From contig NJPS01000013.1 in NCBI GenBank assembly GCA_002946415.1, positions 62,001 to 126,000 of the forward strand: DNA of 64,000 nucleotides, written 5' to 3'. A program made the translations under genes and the position numbers. Of the stretch, positions 35,261 through 46,558 are shown in pieces. Every line of letters starts with the position of its first letter. Position 1 is the stretch's first letter. Source of the stretch: Rutstroemia sp. NJR-2017a BVV2 (Eukaryota > Ascomycota > Leotiomycetes > Helotiales > Rutstroemiaceae). Under the pieces are notes generated by a model. The model ran no database searches and was not told the DNA's origin. It saw nothing but the letters and a program-made list of their open reading frames with translations.

Positions 35261-36631
35261 ATGAAGATAATCGAGCCCGGCCCCTCCCGGCAGCGCACCC
35301 TCACCATCCGCCGCGCAACCGCCATCCAACAAATGGAGCGCAGCATCCAGCACCTCATCCACCACCGCATAATCCGCAACCCCCCCTCTCCCTGCCCCAC
35401 CTCCGAAAAAAGCGAGCTCCTCCGCCTCTGCCACGGCACCGACGCGGACCGCGAGCTCCTGTTTTCCTGGCTCGCCCATCTCAACGACATCCTCTACGCC
35501 AGCTTTAAGAGCTCGCTTTCCCCTGAGTCTTTGCGCCTCGCCATCGAACTCCTCGACGGTCCTTTGGCCCTGCTTGTCCATCCCGCAGACATTGCCATTC
35601 GTCGCGAACGACTCATGAACCCGCCTTCACGCCCCTCTTCACCCGGCCTACCTGCCCCTCCCCGTACATTCCACCCCTTTCCGCGTCTCCCAGCCGAACT
35701 CCGTCTCGCGATCTATGAACTCGCGTTCAGCGCCGACTTAAGTCCGAAAATCCATTTCCTCTCAGATCGGCATGGATGGCGGCAAGGCACAGATATGGAA
35801 TTAGTGTCGCACTTGCGCGCCTCGGACGAAAAGCACTACTCCTGCATGGGGTATGTATGTCGTGAGGCCCGGGCATGGTGGCTTTTCCGCACGCAGTTTG
35901 TCTGGGCTTTCGGAACGTGGGTTTGTTGGGGAAGAGACGGATTCTGGATTGATGACCGGATGGGGAGTGTGGAGGTGGGGGGTTCGCTTAACCTTAGAGG
36001 TGGGGATGGTGTGGGGATGGATGCCGCCGCGGCGCAGAGGGAAAGTACCTCCACATCTGGTACCGAAGACGAACAAGAACAAGAACAGGAAATCTTCCTC
36101 ACGTCCCACGCATACGCGCACATTCTTACCCAGCCCGGCATCTCGCAGATCGAAAATCTCATCCTGAGACGAAGAATCTTCTTGAATAATCCGCTGCAGG
36201 GGAATTTTCTCGAGGCGTGGACGAAGTTGAGGGGGTGCTTGAAGGGATTGAAGGAGTTGTGGGTGGTGATGAATGAGGATAGGGGAGCGGGGGAGATTCA
36301 AAGGGTGGGGGAGCTCACGTTTAGGGCGTTGAGGGCGAGGGAGAGGAGGGCGTGGAGGGATGTTGCGTATGTGAGGGCTTTTGTGAAGGCGTTGGGGGAT
36401 GGGGTGGAGTTGAGTGGATGTGGAGGGAGCAGGGAGTTGGGAGCGGGTGGCGGAAATAGGGTGGAAGAGGGAGAGGGAATGGATGTACAAGACGAGGATG
36501 AACATTCGGAGCTGCTCAAGGAGAAAGTGAAGATCGATTTCGTCTTGGTGGGAACGAGGGCAAATGCGAGAAAGGACAGTGAAATTGAGTTTGTAAGGAG
36601 GATTAGATATCCAGGTGGAAGAGAGTTCTAA
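35261..36631 (+). CDS. 2EXR/F-box-like-domain protein of unknown function
   Basis: A single exon; 456 residues from the ATG at 35261. The frame extends upstream to an ATG at 35009, but the ATG at 35261 lies in a strong context (GCAGCCATGA) and begins the conserved-looking part (MKIIEPGPSRQRTL), while the upstream 84 residues look like translated leader. Residues about 140-165 (FHPFPRLPAELRLAIYELAF) match the opening of the fungal 2EXR domain, related to F-box proteins, and are followed by CREARAWWLF. A Gln/Glu repeat (EDEQEQEQE) lies near residue 270. Such proteins are very common in fungi and their partners are unknown. The domain call rests on the motif alone. Confidence 0.8.
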   Translation: MKIIEPGPSRQRTLTIRRATAIQQMERSIQHLIHHRIIRNPPSPCPTSEKSELLRLCHGTDADRELLFSWLAHLNDILYASFKSSLSPESLRLAIELLDGPLALLVHPADIAIRRERLMNPPSRPSSPGLPAPPRTFHPFPRLPAELRLAIYELAFSADLSPKIHFLSDRHGWRQGTDMELVSHLRASDEKHYSCMGYVCREARAWWLFRTQFVWAFGTWVCWGRDGFWIDDRMGSVEVGGSLNLRGGDGVGMDAAAAQRESTSTSGTEDEQEQEQEIFLTSHAYAHILTQPGISQIENLILRRRIFLNNPLQGNFLEAWTKLRGCLKGLKELWVVMNEDRGAGEIQRVGELTFRALRARERRAWRDVAYVRAFVKALGDGVELSGCGGSRELGAGGGNRVEEGEGMDVQDEDEHSELLKEKVKIDFVLVGTRANARKDSEIEFVRRIRYPGGREF

Positions 36632-39600
36632 AATAAAACTGGAATGGGGATGCAGGTTGGAGGTATATAGGTATATACATGAGGTGAAGGATGGTATATG
36701 AGCGACGAAAGAAGAGACAGAGGGGTGTAATTATGCCTTTCTGGTAATTTAGATAGATGGAGTCCTTGGCTGTTTTGTGCTAGGGCCTAGAGCTGGGTTA
36801 TTGGTCTGGATAGAAGCGGGAGGATATAATTATAGGGCTAGTAATAAGATTGATGAAAGTTATGATGTTAGTGTTTCGAGGAAGATGAACTTTAGGTTGT
36901 GAGATTTCATATTGATCGATTAAGTGGTTGGACGAGGGTAAAAGTAGAGAGCTTTGGGAGTGATAGTTTAGATGAGAATCAATGGGTTATATATGATGCT
37001 GCGGGTGCTTATTCTTTGTTACTTTGCTTGGGGTTTGGGTGGTTAGGTGATCGAGTGAGTGATTAACTTCTAAACGAGCCCCCTGAATCCCTTCCACCCG
37101 GTCCAAGAACTAATGGGATTTGGATGATCATATTATAATGTCAATGTCTTACACGTAGTTGAACAATGGCATCCCGATATTTCACATTGAAGACATAGTA
37201 GGTACCTGCCAAATACGACTTGAGCCGGCATCATTGATCTCCGTTATTTCTCGTTGAAGACACGTTCAGTGCCTGTCGGATACGACTAGAGCATCACCTT
37301 ACCTAGCCAAACGATTTTCCAGCGTGTCCGCCGCCGCCATCGACTCATAAGTTATTCTTAGGAAGTGGCACCCGTACCCCTAATGCTTGTCAGATTATTC
37401 GCTCTCCATTATGGATTCGTAGCTGCTGTTTCTGAGCATCCAGTCATAAGCTTTTAATAGGCTGCGAACTGACTGATAAGGTATGCTACTGAAAAGGACT
37501 GATAACCGTCAGAACCTACCCACCAGTTCAAAGCACCCATGAGTAAGCTGAAGGGTACTTAGGTATATTGACTACCCATTGACCGTCACAGACACTATCC
37601 TAGCATGTATCACCCATTACTAAGTAGGTAAGTAGGTTAAAGACCTGAAAACTCCAACCATAGGTACTCATTTCACAGCCTAACTTTCAACACGAGTCGA
37701 TCGCTGCGGCTCTCGATTTCTTTACAGCCGATCCTGGGTTTAATGACCGTAAGTGCATTCAAGCACTCAACGTCTCGTGGGGTGTAGTGTCTCCAAGAGC
37801 CTGGTTCTGTCACTAGTCGATGCAGTTTGCATCACATCGGAAGCGTTCTGGGCTCGGGATAGGCAGCCACGCGGTTGACCGGCTGGTAATGTCCCGGTGT
37901 AAGGTGCATAGCATAGCCATGTAAAGCTTGGGGCGTAATGGTGTATTTGGGATGAAGCCCGGCCATGAATGTATGGTTCCGTACGAGCCCCGCCGATCAT
38001 GAGCATTTTGCTCGAAAACACGGTAAGCGATTTGAGAAATACGGTACAATTAACAAAACTCGCAATAAACCTTGGATATATAGCTGCAGTAAAAGCCTAG
38101 AGGATCAATAAAATAGCACAACATCAGATGTGCCCAAGAGTAAAGTGCCAATCCGCGGAAGAATGGTTACACCCACTACTCGCAAGAGACGAATTAGGCC
38201 TTTTCATGAGAAAAAGATCAAACGACGCTATGCCTCGTTATTTGAGGCGAAGTAGTGCAGAACGTCAGAGCTGCATCTAAACGCCCGTTTTCTCGGACTC
38301 GAGATCTAATAGTAAAATTGGTAAGATGAACCTAAACAGTGGCTGTAGATGTTCGGTCATGCAAACTGCAGGTCGCCGTGCGTCCGGGAACGCATGCAGG
38401 AAAGCCGACGTCAGAACAGCGCCATCGAGCCCAAATTGCCAGAGTCCAGGCTCATGGTAAGATGGAGTCTAGCAACAGCCTGCAGGTAGTAACTGGAGAT
38501 GTCGAGCGCGTGGACTGCATGCCACCGCGGGTCCGGAACGCATGTAGCCGTAGAACCAGACCTGTAAGCGGAAGTTTTAACGGCTGCAGGGCAATCTTAT
38601 CGCGGAAGCTTTCTTTTCGCCGGTATTCGCTGCACGAAATCTGAATCGATGCTGTGGAACAGTGTGATCTGGGCGTTTCGATTCAGCCTTGCCATCGGGG
38701 GTTGCAGACGGCCCATTCATCGGAAAATATGGATGAGACGGGAATATTACACGCACAGAGATCAAGGCAAGCACTTGGCAATGGATGTACTACATGATGT
38801 TAATACGGTAGCGAGCAAGGCGGACTGCGGGATATCATCCGAGAAGGAAGGTTGGTGGCCAACAAGAACAATGCCATTCAGGTGGAATAATATGATCAAC
38901 AGTAGTGTTGACGACGCCTAGATTTTGTTGCACCGTTTAAGCCCTTAACGTATCCAAGCCTCCACTCCCCCCAAAGATCGTGCAACAACTGAATCTTTGT
39001 GCGACAAATGGTTGTCATGGTCGTCAGACTCTCAGTGAGAGTTTACAGATCCAGAAAATCTCTCTGCGCCAGCCGACAGATTCGAGGGTGGGTGGTGCAG
39101 ATTCGAGAGATGGAAACGCAGTCACTTGGATTAGAAGAGCGGTATGGTGTAGGTGGTGGTGCAGCGATGAGGCCAAGTTGGTAAACACGAACAAGTTATA
39201 ATATTGTCCGCCATGATTCGACATTAGACATAATAACAAAGTAGTACACAAAGCAGAAACTGCCAGTAAAGATCAGATGTTCACTGCCCGATTCAACGTG
39301 CCCAGGTAGTATATGATTCTTTTCGCACAGAACATCGTGTAGCAGTCCAAAATAACGAGACAGTGGGGCAGACATCGGACAAGACGACATTATCGCTCAT
39401 CTCGTTTTAAAAAGTGGGACTTCATTTTGGATAGATTCATCCTGCACAGTGAATCTTTCTCGAAGTGAATTGCCTCAACTTTAACCACCACTAATCCGTG
39501 CACCAACCACTGTGCCGAGCCGCTCTCAACCGAAGCCCTCAACGTGCCCCCTTTCGCTTACGCGCCCACAACCACAGGATACAAAAAATCTGGACCAAAA

Positions 39601-39640
39601 AAATCGTAACTGAGGTTTACCTCAACTCGCATTATTGAAA
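36632..39640. other. Gene-poor region with a small local duplication
   Basis: About 3 kb without a supported gene. A roughly 70-bp unit is repeated twice at about 37177-37300 (shared: TTGAAGACA, then TACGACT.GAGC). A second weak repeat (GTCCGG.AACGCATG) occurs at about 38378 and 38530. This is the left end of the accessory stretch. Confidence 0.5.
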
Positions 39641-39732
39641 TGCGGCTTCTGTGGATCGAACACAGTGCCTCCAGATTGATGATTACTGAAGTGGACTTCA
39701 GTCTGGCGCTCTCCCAAGTGAGCTAAAGCCGC
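39641..39732 (-). tRNA. tRNA-Phe(GAA), intron-containing
   Basis: The minus strand reads GCGGCTT-TA-GCTC...GAGC-G-CCAGA-CTGAAGA-TCTGG, then variable loop AGGCA, T arm CTGTG-TTCGATC-CACAG and acceptor AAGCCGC-A. All stems pair fully and the mature length is exactly 73 nt. A 19-nt intron follows G37 (39695-39677) and contains CTTCAG, the exact complement of the anticodon-loop CTGAAG, the usual pre-tRNA arrangement. Confidence 0.97.
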
Positions 39733-41791
39733 TTGGTTGTTTGATTTGTTTGATAGAGCAAGAGATCTCATTTAAAATTATATTTTATGGATCATGGATA
39801 TGATATCTCTGCGAAAAGTTATTCCGCTAGTCGAGCCATTCGTTCACGGAGAGGGAGTGTGGCAGTTGAGATTGAGAGAAAATTGGTCCTCGGTCCCTAG
39901 GGAAGCCCTGCTTTCGATTGATGAGGCTTATGCACTTGGCTCTAAACAGTCACCACGTCCTTGGTAGAAACTTTTGTGGGTGCAGCCTTATGAGAGTCTG
40001 AGACAGTTGAGGGGATTTCCAGCCGTCTTCTTTAGCCAACGCACGCTCCTTCCATCTCAACCTCGTCGGTGTAGGATCGCTACTAAGGGTTTTCTTCTGA
40101 TTCGCATGCAACAGGGTTTACGAAGAACTCATGCTGGTGTCCCAACCTGCATCCTGGGCATGTATCAGGAGTATGTACTAACCCAATCCGGCAAGATCGA
40201 GCAGTACGTGATCTACAACCTATTTCTAATCAAACAATTACCTGTTTGATCATGACGCTGCTACAGCTGGAGGATAGAGCTTTCGTTAACTTGAGAAAGG
40301 CCTCAGATCCTCTCATCTTAGGATATTTCGGTAGCGTACCGATCATTAAGACTTCCCACAACCCTTTATCAAAAAAAGTTTACTCCCGTATTCTAGCACA
40401 GTTTAGGAGAGCATCAGACCGTACTACCAATGGGTGGCGAAAGGTCACGAAATATTGAAGGCTCTCTGGGACCTTCCGAATGACTGTGCCAGCTAGCCAC
40501 GTGACCCTATGCATGTTCAAATAGTGCACCTACCAGGACCGTCGTACACTGTCACACCCGCGCACATAGGCAGGGCGTGTCGTCCGTGTGTACTGTGCGG
40601 AGATAGTAATGTATAGTAATAATGGCGGGAATGGTAACATTACTGGCTCGCTATGGTCGCGCTAAACGAGCGTTGACGTGCACCCAGGCTTGCGGGGGTG
40701 TCGCTCTGCGAGCACCTTTTGAGGGTCGAGGGAGACCTTTGTACGACAGGGGTTGTATTCCTTCGAGCTTACCCCCAACTTGACCAATAATATGATGACA
40801 GGAACCTCCCGTGGCTTCCAATCCGTCAAAGATCAATCCCGGCTTCCGAATCCGTCAAGAAGAATCTGGGTTTGAACAATCCTGGCCATTCCCTCCATCA
40901 AAAAGTGACCCTGGTTTCCGTTCCCCAATAAGTGACAAAATCAAGCACAACGTCACGGTTTAACCACCTAACCCCCTACCATCCCTCGGCCGATCACCCT
41001 CTTGCCCAGCCAGGTAGGTACAGAAAATCTCTGTAGCACTGAGTACCTGGTTTCTAGCAGCTTAAAAACAAATAAGGAGTATACCGATATTCTCTAACAT
41101 CCCCTCTCCCCGTCTACTGATTTCTTCCACCCACAAAGGGCAGCAGAAAATGAGCCACAAAGCCACAGCACAACTTCAACTCAAAAACTCCTTTCCAAGG
41201 AACCTCCGGATTTTCTTTGCGTCAAACAGAACCTATTAAAAGTAAAGTAATATTGACTATAAATTAATTATTATTATTATTATTATTTTCTTTCTTTTGC
41301 TTTCTTTGGAAATGTTAACTCACTGAAATTTGAGTCGCCGAAAGGAGCAAGAACAAGGATATGAGCACTGCTTGTGATTGGTCTGCGTTGGTTTGGGGTA
41401 ACACGAATACAGTAGAGTAGTCGGCTAGTCTCTCTTGTGTTCTTCAATTCTAGAACCGTGGACAAACTGGCTTCCCCTGCAGGGATAGGGTGCCTGCATA
41501 TACTAGTCATGTACCGGGCGAATCAACAGCCACAGCCTGGATCGGATTGAGTATTATTCTTGGGGGATCGATGACACTCAACCTCAGAACTATTCTCAGT
41601 CCTCCAAATCTACGGGCGGCGTGCAATGCAGCGAAACAAATCTACCCAACTTCAACCTAAGATGTCTGCTTATAAGAAAGACCGTCATCTCATGTCAAAA
41701 ATATTTCTCACAGTCATATACATTTTCATTTTACACCTTCTATTCGTATCACGTGCCATAAATCCTTCGAACAGGACTTCTCTCTTTCACC
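39733..41791. other. Gene-poor region upstream of array copy A
   Basis: About 2 kb. It has a tandem-like repeat of GGCTTCCGAATCCGTCAA (40811-40860, two imperfect copies) and an ATT microsatellite at 41264-41286. The last 120 bp contain the copy A promoter elements. No other gene is supported. Confidence 0.5.
41671..41680 (+). promoter_or_regulatory. TATA-like element of array copy A
   Basis: TATAAGAAAG lies 121 bp before the start codon. Similar elements precede copies B, C and D at comparable distance, and a CACGTG sits at 41750-41755, 42 bp before the ATG. Confidence 0.5.
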
Positions 41792-42641
41792 ATGTCGGGA
41801 ACAGATCAATCCTCTAATACAGCAGTCCATGGCTCTGTTGAGTCTGGGTATGTCCCTATCTTCTATATACCCTATCCATTCTCTTTAACGGCAGATATTC
41901 CGGTCCTTGGACTCTTCCACCACCCCATGTGTCCACTCCAACTTTTTCATTGAAGTTGCGTACATACAATTCGTACCTCGTCTCCAATCGCTCACTTCTT
42001 TACCCTTCATTCTATCTCACCCGCACTTCTCATCTTGTTCTTCGCTCTCAAGCAGTATTATATCTCTCAGTCTCTTCGCCCTTGACCCACAAATCTTCAC
42101 AGTTCCCCGTTATGACCCTTCTACTCTCTGAAGCATGCCTATCTCTGCAATCATTCGCTCTTCGATACACTCCTTCTTTCACATCTATCATTCCATCGCA
42201 TTAAACCTTTCTCATATCTTTAACGATTGAACTTGGAAGGTCACCGAGCCGTACATCATTCTCTCTTTTGGTATCCACGAAAATCAACTCCTCAACAATT
42301 CAGCCTTTCCCTTTTTTCTCAAGCCTTTCCACATTTGCACCATAAACTTACTGATATTTTCATGCCATAGCACCAACAATAACTCGGAACATGCATCCAT
42401 CTCCAACTCCACCTCCACCTCCACCCAACAGACTTTCGACTCCTCTGCCCAGCGCGTCCAGACCTACCTTGTCGACGCTCATCACTCTACCCCTTACGCG
42501 TCACTCAACGGCAGGAACATCAACGGTAGCCGCTCAATCCACATCAACAATATGACGGTTCCGCACTCTGTAGTCCAAGCCGTCCACAACATGCGCGGAG
42601 AACTACGTCGATTTGATGATGCTTTCAATGGACGCCGCTAG
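41792..42641 (+). CDS. Array copy A: small protein of an unrecognised four-member family
   Basis: Two exons, 41792-41847 and 42371-42641, give 108 residues; the 523-bp intron is pyrimidine-rich and ends TTACTGAT...CATAG. No single open frame covers it. The model rests on alignment with copies B-D: the first exon (MSGTDQSSNTAVHGSVES) matches theirs, the donor is in the same phase (2), and the second exon keeps the middle motif (QRVQTYLVDAHHSTPYASLN, residues 46-65) and the C-terminal motif (VVQAVHNMRGELRRFDDAF, 86-104) ending NGRR. Codon differences in matching residues fall largely at third positions. It has no signal peptide or membrane segment; the first 45 residues are Ser/Thr-rich. I do not recognise the family and propose no function. 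Confidence 0.75.
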
Positions 42642-43125
42642 AAGGTAGCTGAGACAACTATACGGCCACATATATCTTATGCTGTGGAATGATGAATAAC
42701 GATGGATATATAACGATAGCGAGGAGTTCGGATGGCGGTTAATTGAAGGTAGATCACATTTGTGCGGGAACTAGTGAGAATAGTCAATGGAATGTTGGAT
42801 TCACACCATGCAAGCTGTCTCTTATCTCTTGCCGTGCATGTTTGCAATGTTCCTTTTCAACCATAAACTGAAGCGCACAGGACAGTCGGCAAAGGACCGA
42901 GATAGGTCTTCACCTAACCGCACTCCTCATAATATTTAGGATAAATAGGCCTTCATTCACCCTTCCCATCGAATCCGAAAGACACTAGTCTCCGCTGAGG
43001 TTTTCAGGATGTTGTTGTCACTTGTCTTCAGTATCACAGATATGACGGGGCATTACAACGCCTCTAATTGCACTGGGAACCCGCAACGAAGGGCAAATCA
43101 GACTTGTCACTGGTAGGCTGCAAAA

Positions 43126-43310
43126 GGGGTACCCATGGTGGGTAATTGCACCTCTTCAACCCACGGGTACCCCTGGGTGGGTTTTCTAGCTGTCCAACCC
43201 ACCCATCTACCCAATGAGGGCTGGCACGTCCCAGAAAAGGGCCTCTGACAGCTAATGGCACGAATGGGTGGTAAAAATGGCCCCCAACACACCCACCGGG
43301 TACCCATTAG
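43126..43310. repeat. GGGTACCC-bearing element, possible MITE
   Basis: GGGTACCC with adjacent GGTGGGT occurs in inverted orientation at both ends (43127 and 43305) and again near 43165. The ends match only over about 17 bp with gaps, so this is tentative. Confidence 0.4.
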
Positions 43311-43503
43311 TCATCATAACCTATGGCAATCGAAGATATAAAGGATGATTCCCGCCTTGACGACTAGATATTTGTGAAATCAGCCTATCCTGTGTATGAT
43401 GAACTGGAAGTACGCACAGATATTTACTATGCTAAAGTGATTGTGCATATATCATTCCTACAATGAAACTCCGGTTTTTCCTCCGTGGATCCGGTAGTTC
43501 GAT

Positions 43504-43700
43504 GTGGTTGATTATACTGCAGCGCGTTCGCCTCGTTCCCCGACCCTACTTGTGGTACCTCCTCATTGGCACCAGAATATCCCCGAGTGCCCAGACATTA
43601 TCGTTTTACCATCGATATTTACTAAACGGGCTAGGCTGTTGGTTGAGGGAAAGGCAGCACTACGCTTAGTCGATATCCCAGCAGTGTGGGGTGCTTGAAC
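43504..43700 (+). pseudogene. Possible relic of a cupin-domain gene
   Basis: A 64-codon frame contains LVVPPHWHQNIPEC followed by LLVEGKAALRLVDIPA, which resembles the first metal-binding motif and following strands of fungal cupins. No intact flanking coding sequence is found. The resemblance is short and could be chance. Confidence 0.25.
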
Positions 43701-44533
43701 CAGACGAGTTGAGGCTTTGCTGCGGTTCGGCGTCGAAAACCAGGTCGGCGTGATATTAAACCACGACTCAAACTGCATCAGTAATCATCTGGAGGAGAGC
43801 GACCAAGGCGGTGAGGTAAGGTGTCAAGGGAAGTAAGAAGTTTTCTTGGACTTGGTAGCGAGTGGCGTTGGTGAAGGCAACCTGGAGGTCGACACGTCCT
43901 GGTCGAGTTAAGGCTTCGTCCAGCTTTTCTGGGTAGCGGGCACGGCTGTCGAGACGAAGATCAGACCATGAAGGATGATTTATGATGTTGGAATTGGCTC
44001 GGTCTTAGAAGCCGCGAAGAACATGGCCCAAGCGCCTACTCTTATTCCTCCTGCCCCACTGTCACTAACTTACAAACCCCGCTAAGCTACGAGGTCGACC
44101 TCGCCTAAAAAAAAATGAAATTCGGAAGATTTCTGTACGAGACGATCCTCCCAGGAAGCCCATGCTCAAAATTTATACACTCTACGAGGAAGACTCTTTG
44201 AAGCTCTGTACGATGGGATCGGTGTCCTAATAACTGGCGGTCTGATGCCGTCGACATGCTTGTTCACTTCGGCCGCCGCCGTGGAAAGGCTCACGCGAGA
44301 TGGACATCAGCTTATTCTAGGAGAGGTCTCGGTCGCAATTCCACGGAACCAAGGTGGTGCAAACAAACGGCGCATCCTCTCGAAAGGAGTAATGCGGCTT
44401 GTGCGGCTATGGCCGTTCATACCAGCAGCGCAAGTCCTCTTACACTAATCCGGATATTCCAACTATTGTCTCTTACTAAGCCGATCCCCTTACACAAACT
44501 CGGGTATCGCGTTCGCCCACCCATTCACCCACA

Positions 44534-44625
44534 CCCATCATCCATCATCCGCCAACACCCATCATCCACCAACACCCATCATCCACCAACACCCATCATC
44601 CACCAACACCCATCCACCACATGCA
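44534..44625 (+). repeat. Minisatellite of CACCCATCATCCACCAA units
   Basis: About five tandem 17-bp units in intergenic DNA, the first two slightly different. Confidence 0.9.
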
Positions 44626-45901
44626 CAATACCAAGCGCAATCCTTTCACAGCTCCATCTATACATTTGACATCACACTAGACCGAAATCGTTTCTCACCA
44701 CGCACATTGACACCACCATATATATCCAGGTCAGTTGTTTTAGTGGAACTTGCCATGCAGTATAATATTATCAGGTTAGGATCGTCAGTCTGCAGCAACA
44801 CAATGTACATGATCAGCACTCGATCGCAAACCCCTCTATGGGCGTTAGTCTAAGCCAGGCTTCCACAGCCTTTCGCGATTCCTGCATGCTGGCTGTACGC
44901 AGTTAGAAAAGAAAGCAAGCCTGGGCGCTGTTTTGAGACGCCGATACGAACGATTCGTGATATATGAAATCCGAAATGGCTTGCTATGATGGTGTGAGAC
45001 GAGCTAACCTTTTGACCATGAGTCACGCATCGATTCGGAGGCATAACGCATTTGACGAAGATGGTAACATCTAGAGACTCTATATGTCGCGTCCTAGTGA
45101 AAAGAACGAAGTCTTGCTCCAATAGGAGACTACTAGTATTGCTTGGAAATCTCCGTCACTGGACACAGTGACACTAAATTTTGTCATATCGCTATAACCC
45201 GACCAATGGAGTGCATAAGTGGTATGGAAAGTACGATGGATCTGTCATATCTCATATTGTCCCCTGCTTTCTAGAAAAGGCCTTATGGAATACAATACAA
45301 TCGACTGCTTTCCTTTTTCTGTGGAAGCCTCGGCAGATAAGCAAGACTTTGAGTGCAATCCCCCGCTGCTAATTAGCCGACCGAGCCTCCACGAGATCTC
45401 CTACTGTAGCCTCCTTCCCGCTTCCACAATTTTCCGACGACCGTCTACGCTCATCTCTCGGTTTAAGGCTTATACGGATCCCTTCAGATCTTTCTTCTAG
45501 ACGATGAGCTTGATGGAACTGGATGATGTTACCGGGGTCCCCTTCTTCCGCTTTACGGAGTGTAAGCCACGACCTCGCTGTCATTGTCGTTACAAGATAC
45601 CCCCTACGTAGGTTACAGCGAAACGTAAACATTAAAAGCTGCGAGGCTTTCCAGATCGGTTGGAAAACCTACAGTACTACTGTACTCCAGGGGTGGCAAA
45701 AGAACCGGCTCGGTGAGTGTCGATAACAATGCTGGCGAGGGAAGGAACGAAAGCGTTCTTGACAATGGGCCCCGCCAAACGATGACTGCGAAGTCCAAGT
45801 CCTTGTTGTGTTATAGTGGTGGCGTATAATCGGGATTTTTGATCCTTGTCTTGCGCTGTGCCTGAAGAGCGGAGCTTGATGTGCTCTTCGTACTTTGTAC
45901 A

Positions 45902-46034
45902 TAGTAGAAAAAAGTGGCCGATTCGGGCACGGACCACCCTCCCAGCATAACCTCATTTCTATGATGATAAAACTTTTAATCCTATGTATTTTGATGATGT
46001 GGTCCGTGCCCGAATCGGCCACTTTTTTCTACTA
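45902..46034. mobile_element. Hairpin/MITE-like element with perfect 36-bp terminal inverted repeats
   Basis: 45902-45937 and 45999-46034 are exact reverse complements (36 of 36), separated by 61 bp. Just outside, CTCTTCGTA on the left and its complement on the right extend the pairing, except for an 11-bp insertion (CTTTGTACATA) on the left. There is no coding capacity. It could alternatively be a local inverted duplication. Confidence 0.7.
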
Positions 46035-46410
46035 CGAAGAGGATGTGTGACAAGTACAGACCGCCTTGCTTACCGAGAGCTCGGACTACCCATCGCTTTG
46101 CTTAGTCGCGATAGGCTAACGTTAAGCGGGAAGGGAAATAATCGTCCGTGACCTCATCCAGTCTCGAAGCTTGCATTTCCAGGGAGTTTCAGGGTTTGGG
46201 GAAGTAGCTTATTGGGGTTGGGTGTTGGAACATCACAAGACACCCCTGCTAATGGTGTCCGTACGACATGCATGTCTAACAGTTGATCCCGCCTGTGGGA
46301 CAGTGACAAGCCAATTTCGTGAACGTTAGCAGCTTACTTAGTGCAGGTACTGGAGGTGCAGTTCCGGGTGATCATCGAGGCTCTGGGTATTCAACATTCT
46401 TCATTTTACA

Positions 46411-46420
46411 TATAAAATAA
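46411..46420 (+). promoter_or_regulatory. TATA-like element of array copy B
   Basis: TATAAAATAA lies 148 bp before the ATG. TACGTGC follows at 46526-46532, 33 bp before the ATG, at the place where copies A and C have CACGTG. Confidence 0.45.
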
Positions 46421-46558
46421 GCTACGACAAGCAGAAGATGAACCTTTTCATTTTCTTCATAAGGCTATGTATTTATTCTTCTAGCCCGAAGGTTTCTTAG
46501 TCAATTCGAAGCTGCTGAAACATATTACGTGCTTCTACTATTTTACTCGATAGCAACC

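Larger units (their letters stand above)
42642..46558. other. Gene-poor region between array copies A and B
   Basis: About 3.9 kb. It holds a GGGTACCC-bearing repeat element (43126-43310), a possible degraded cupin fragment (43504-43700), a minisatellite (44534-44625), a perfect 36-bp inverted repeat (45902-46034) and the copy B promoter. Other short frames show no recognisable content. Confidence 0.5.

Noticed and set aside
35801..36505. 234-codon minus-strand frame opposite the 2EXR gene
   Set aside because: Pro/His-rich shadow of the plus-strand gene without recognisable motif.
44534..44625. CRISPR-like regularity of 17-bp repeats
   Set aside because: The units are contiguous with no spacers, in a eukaryotic genome; it is a minisatellite.
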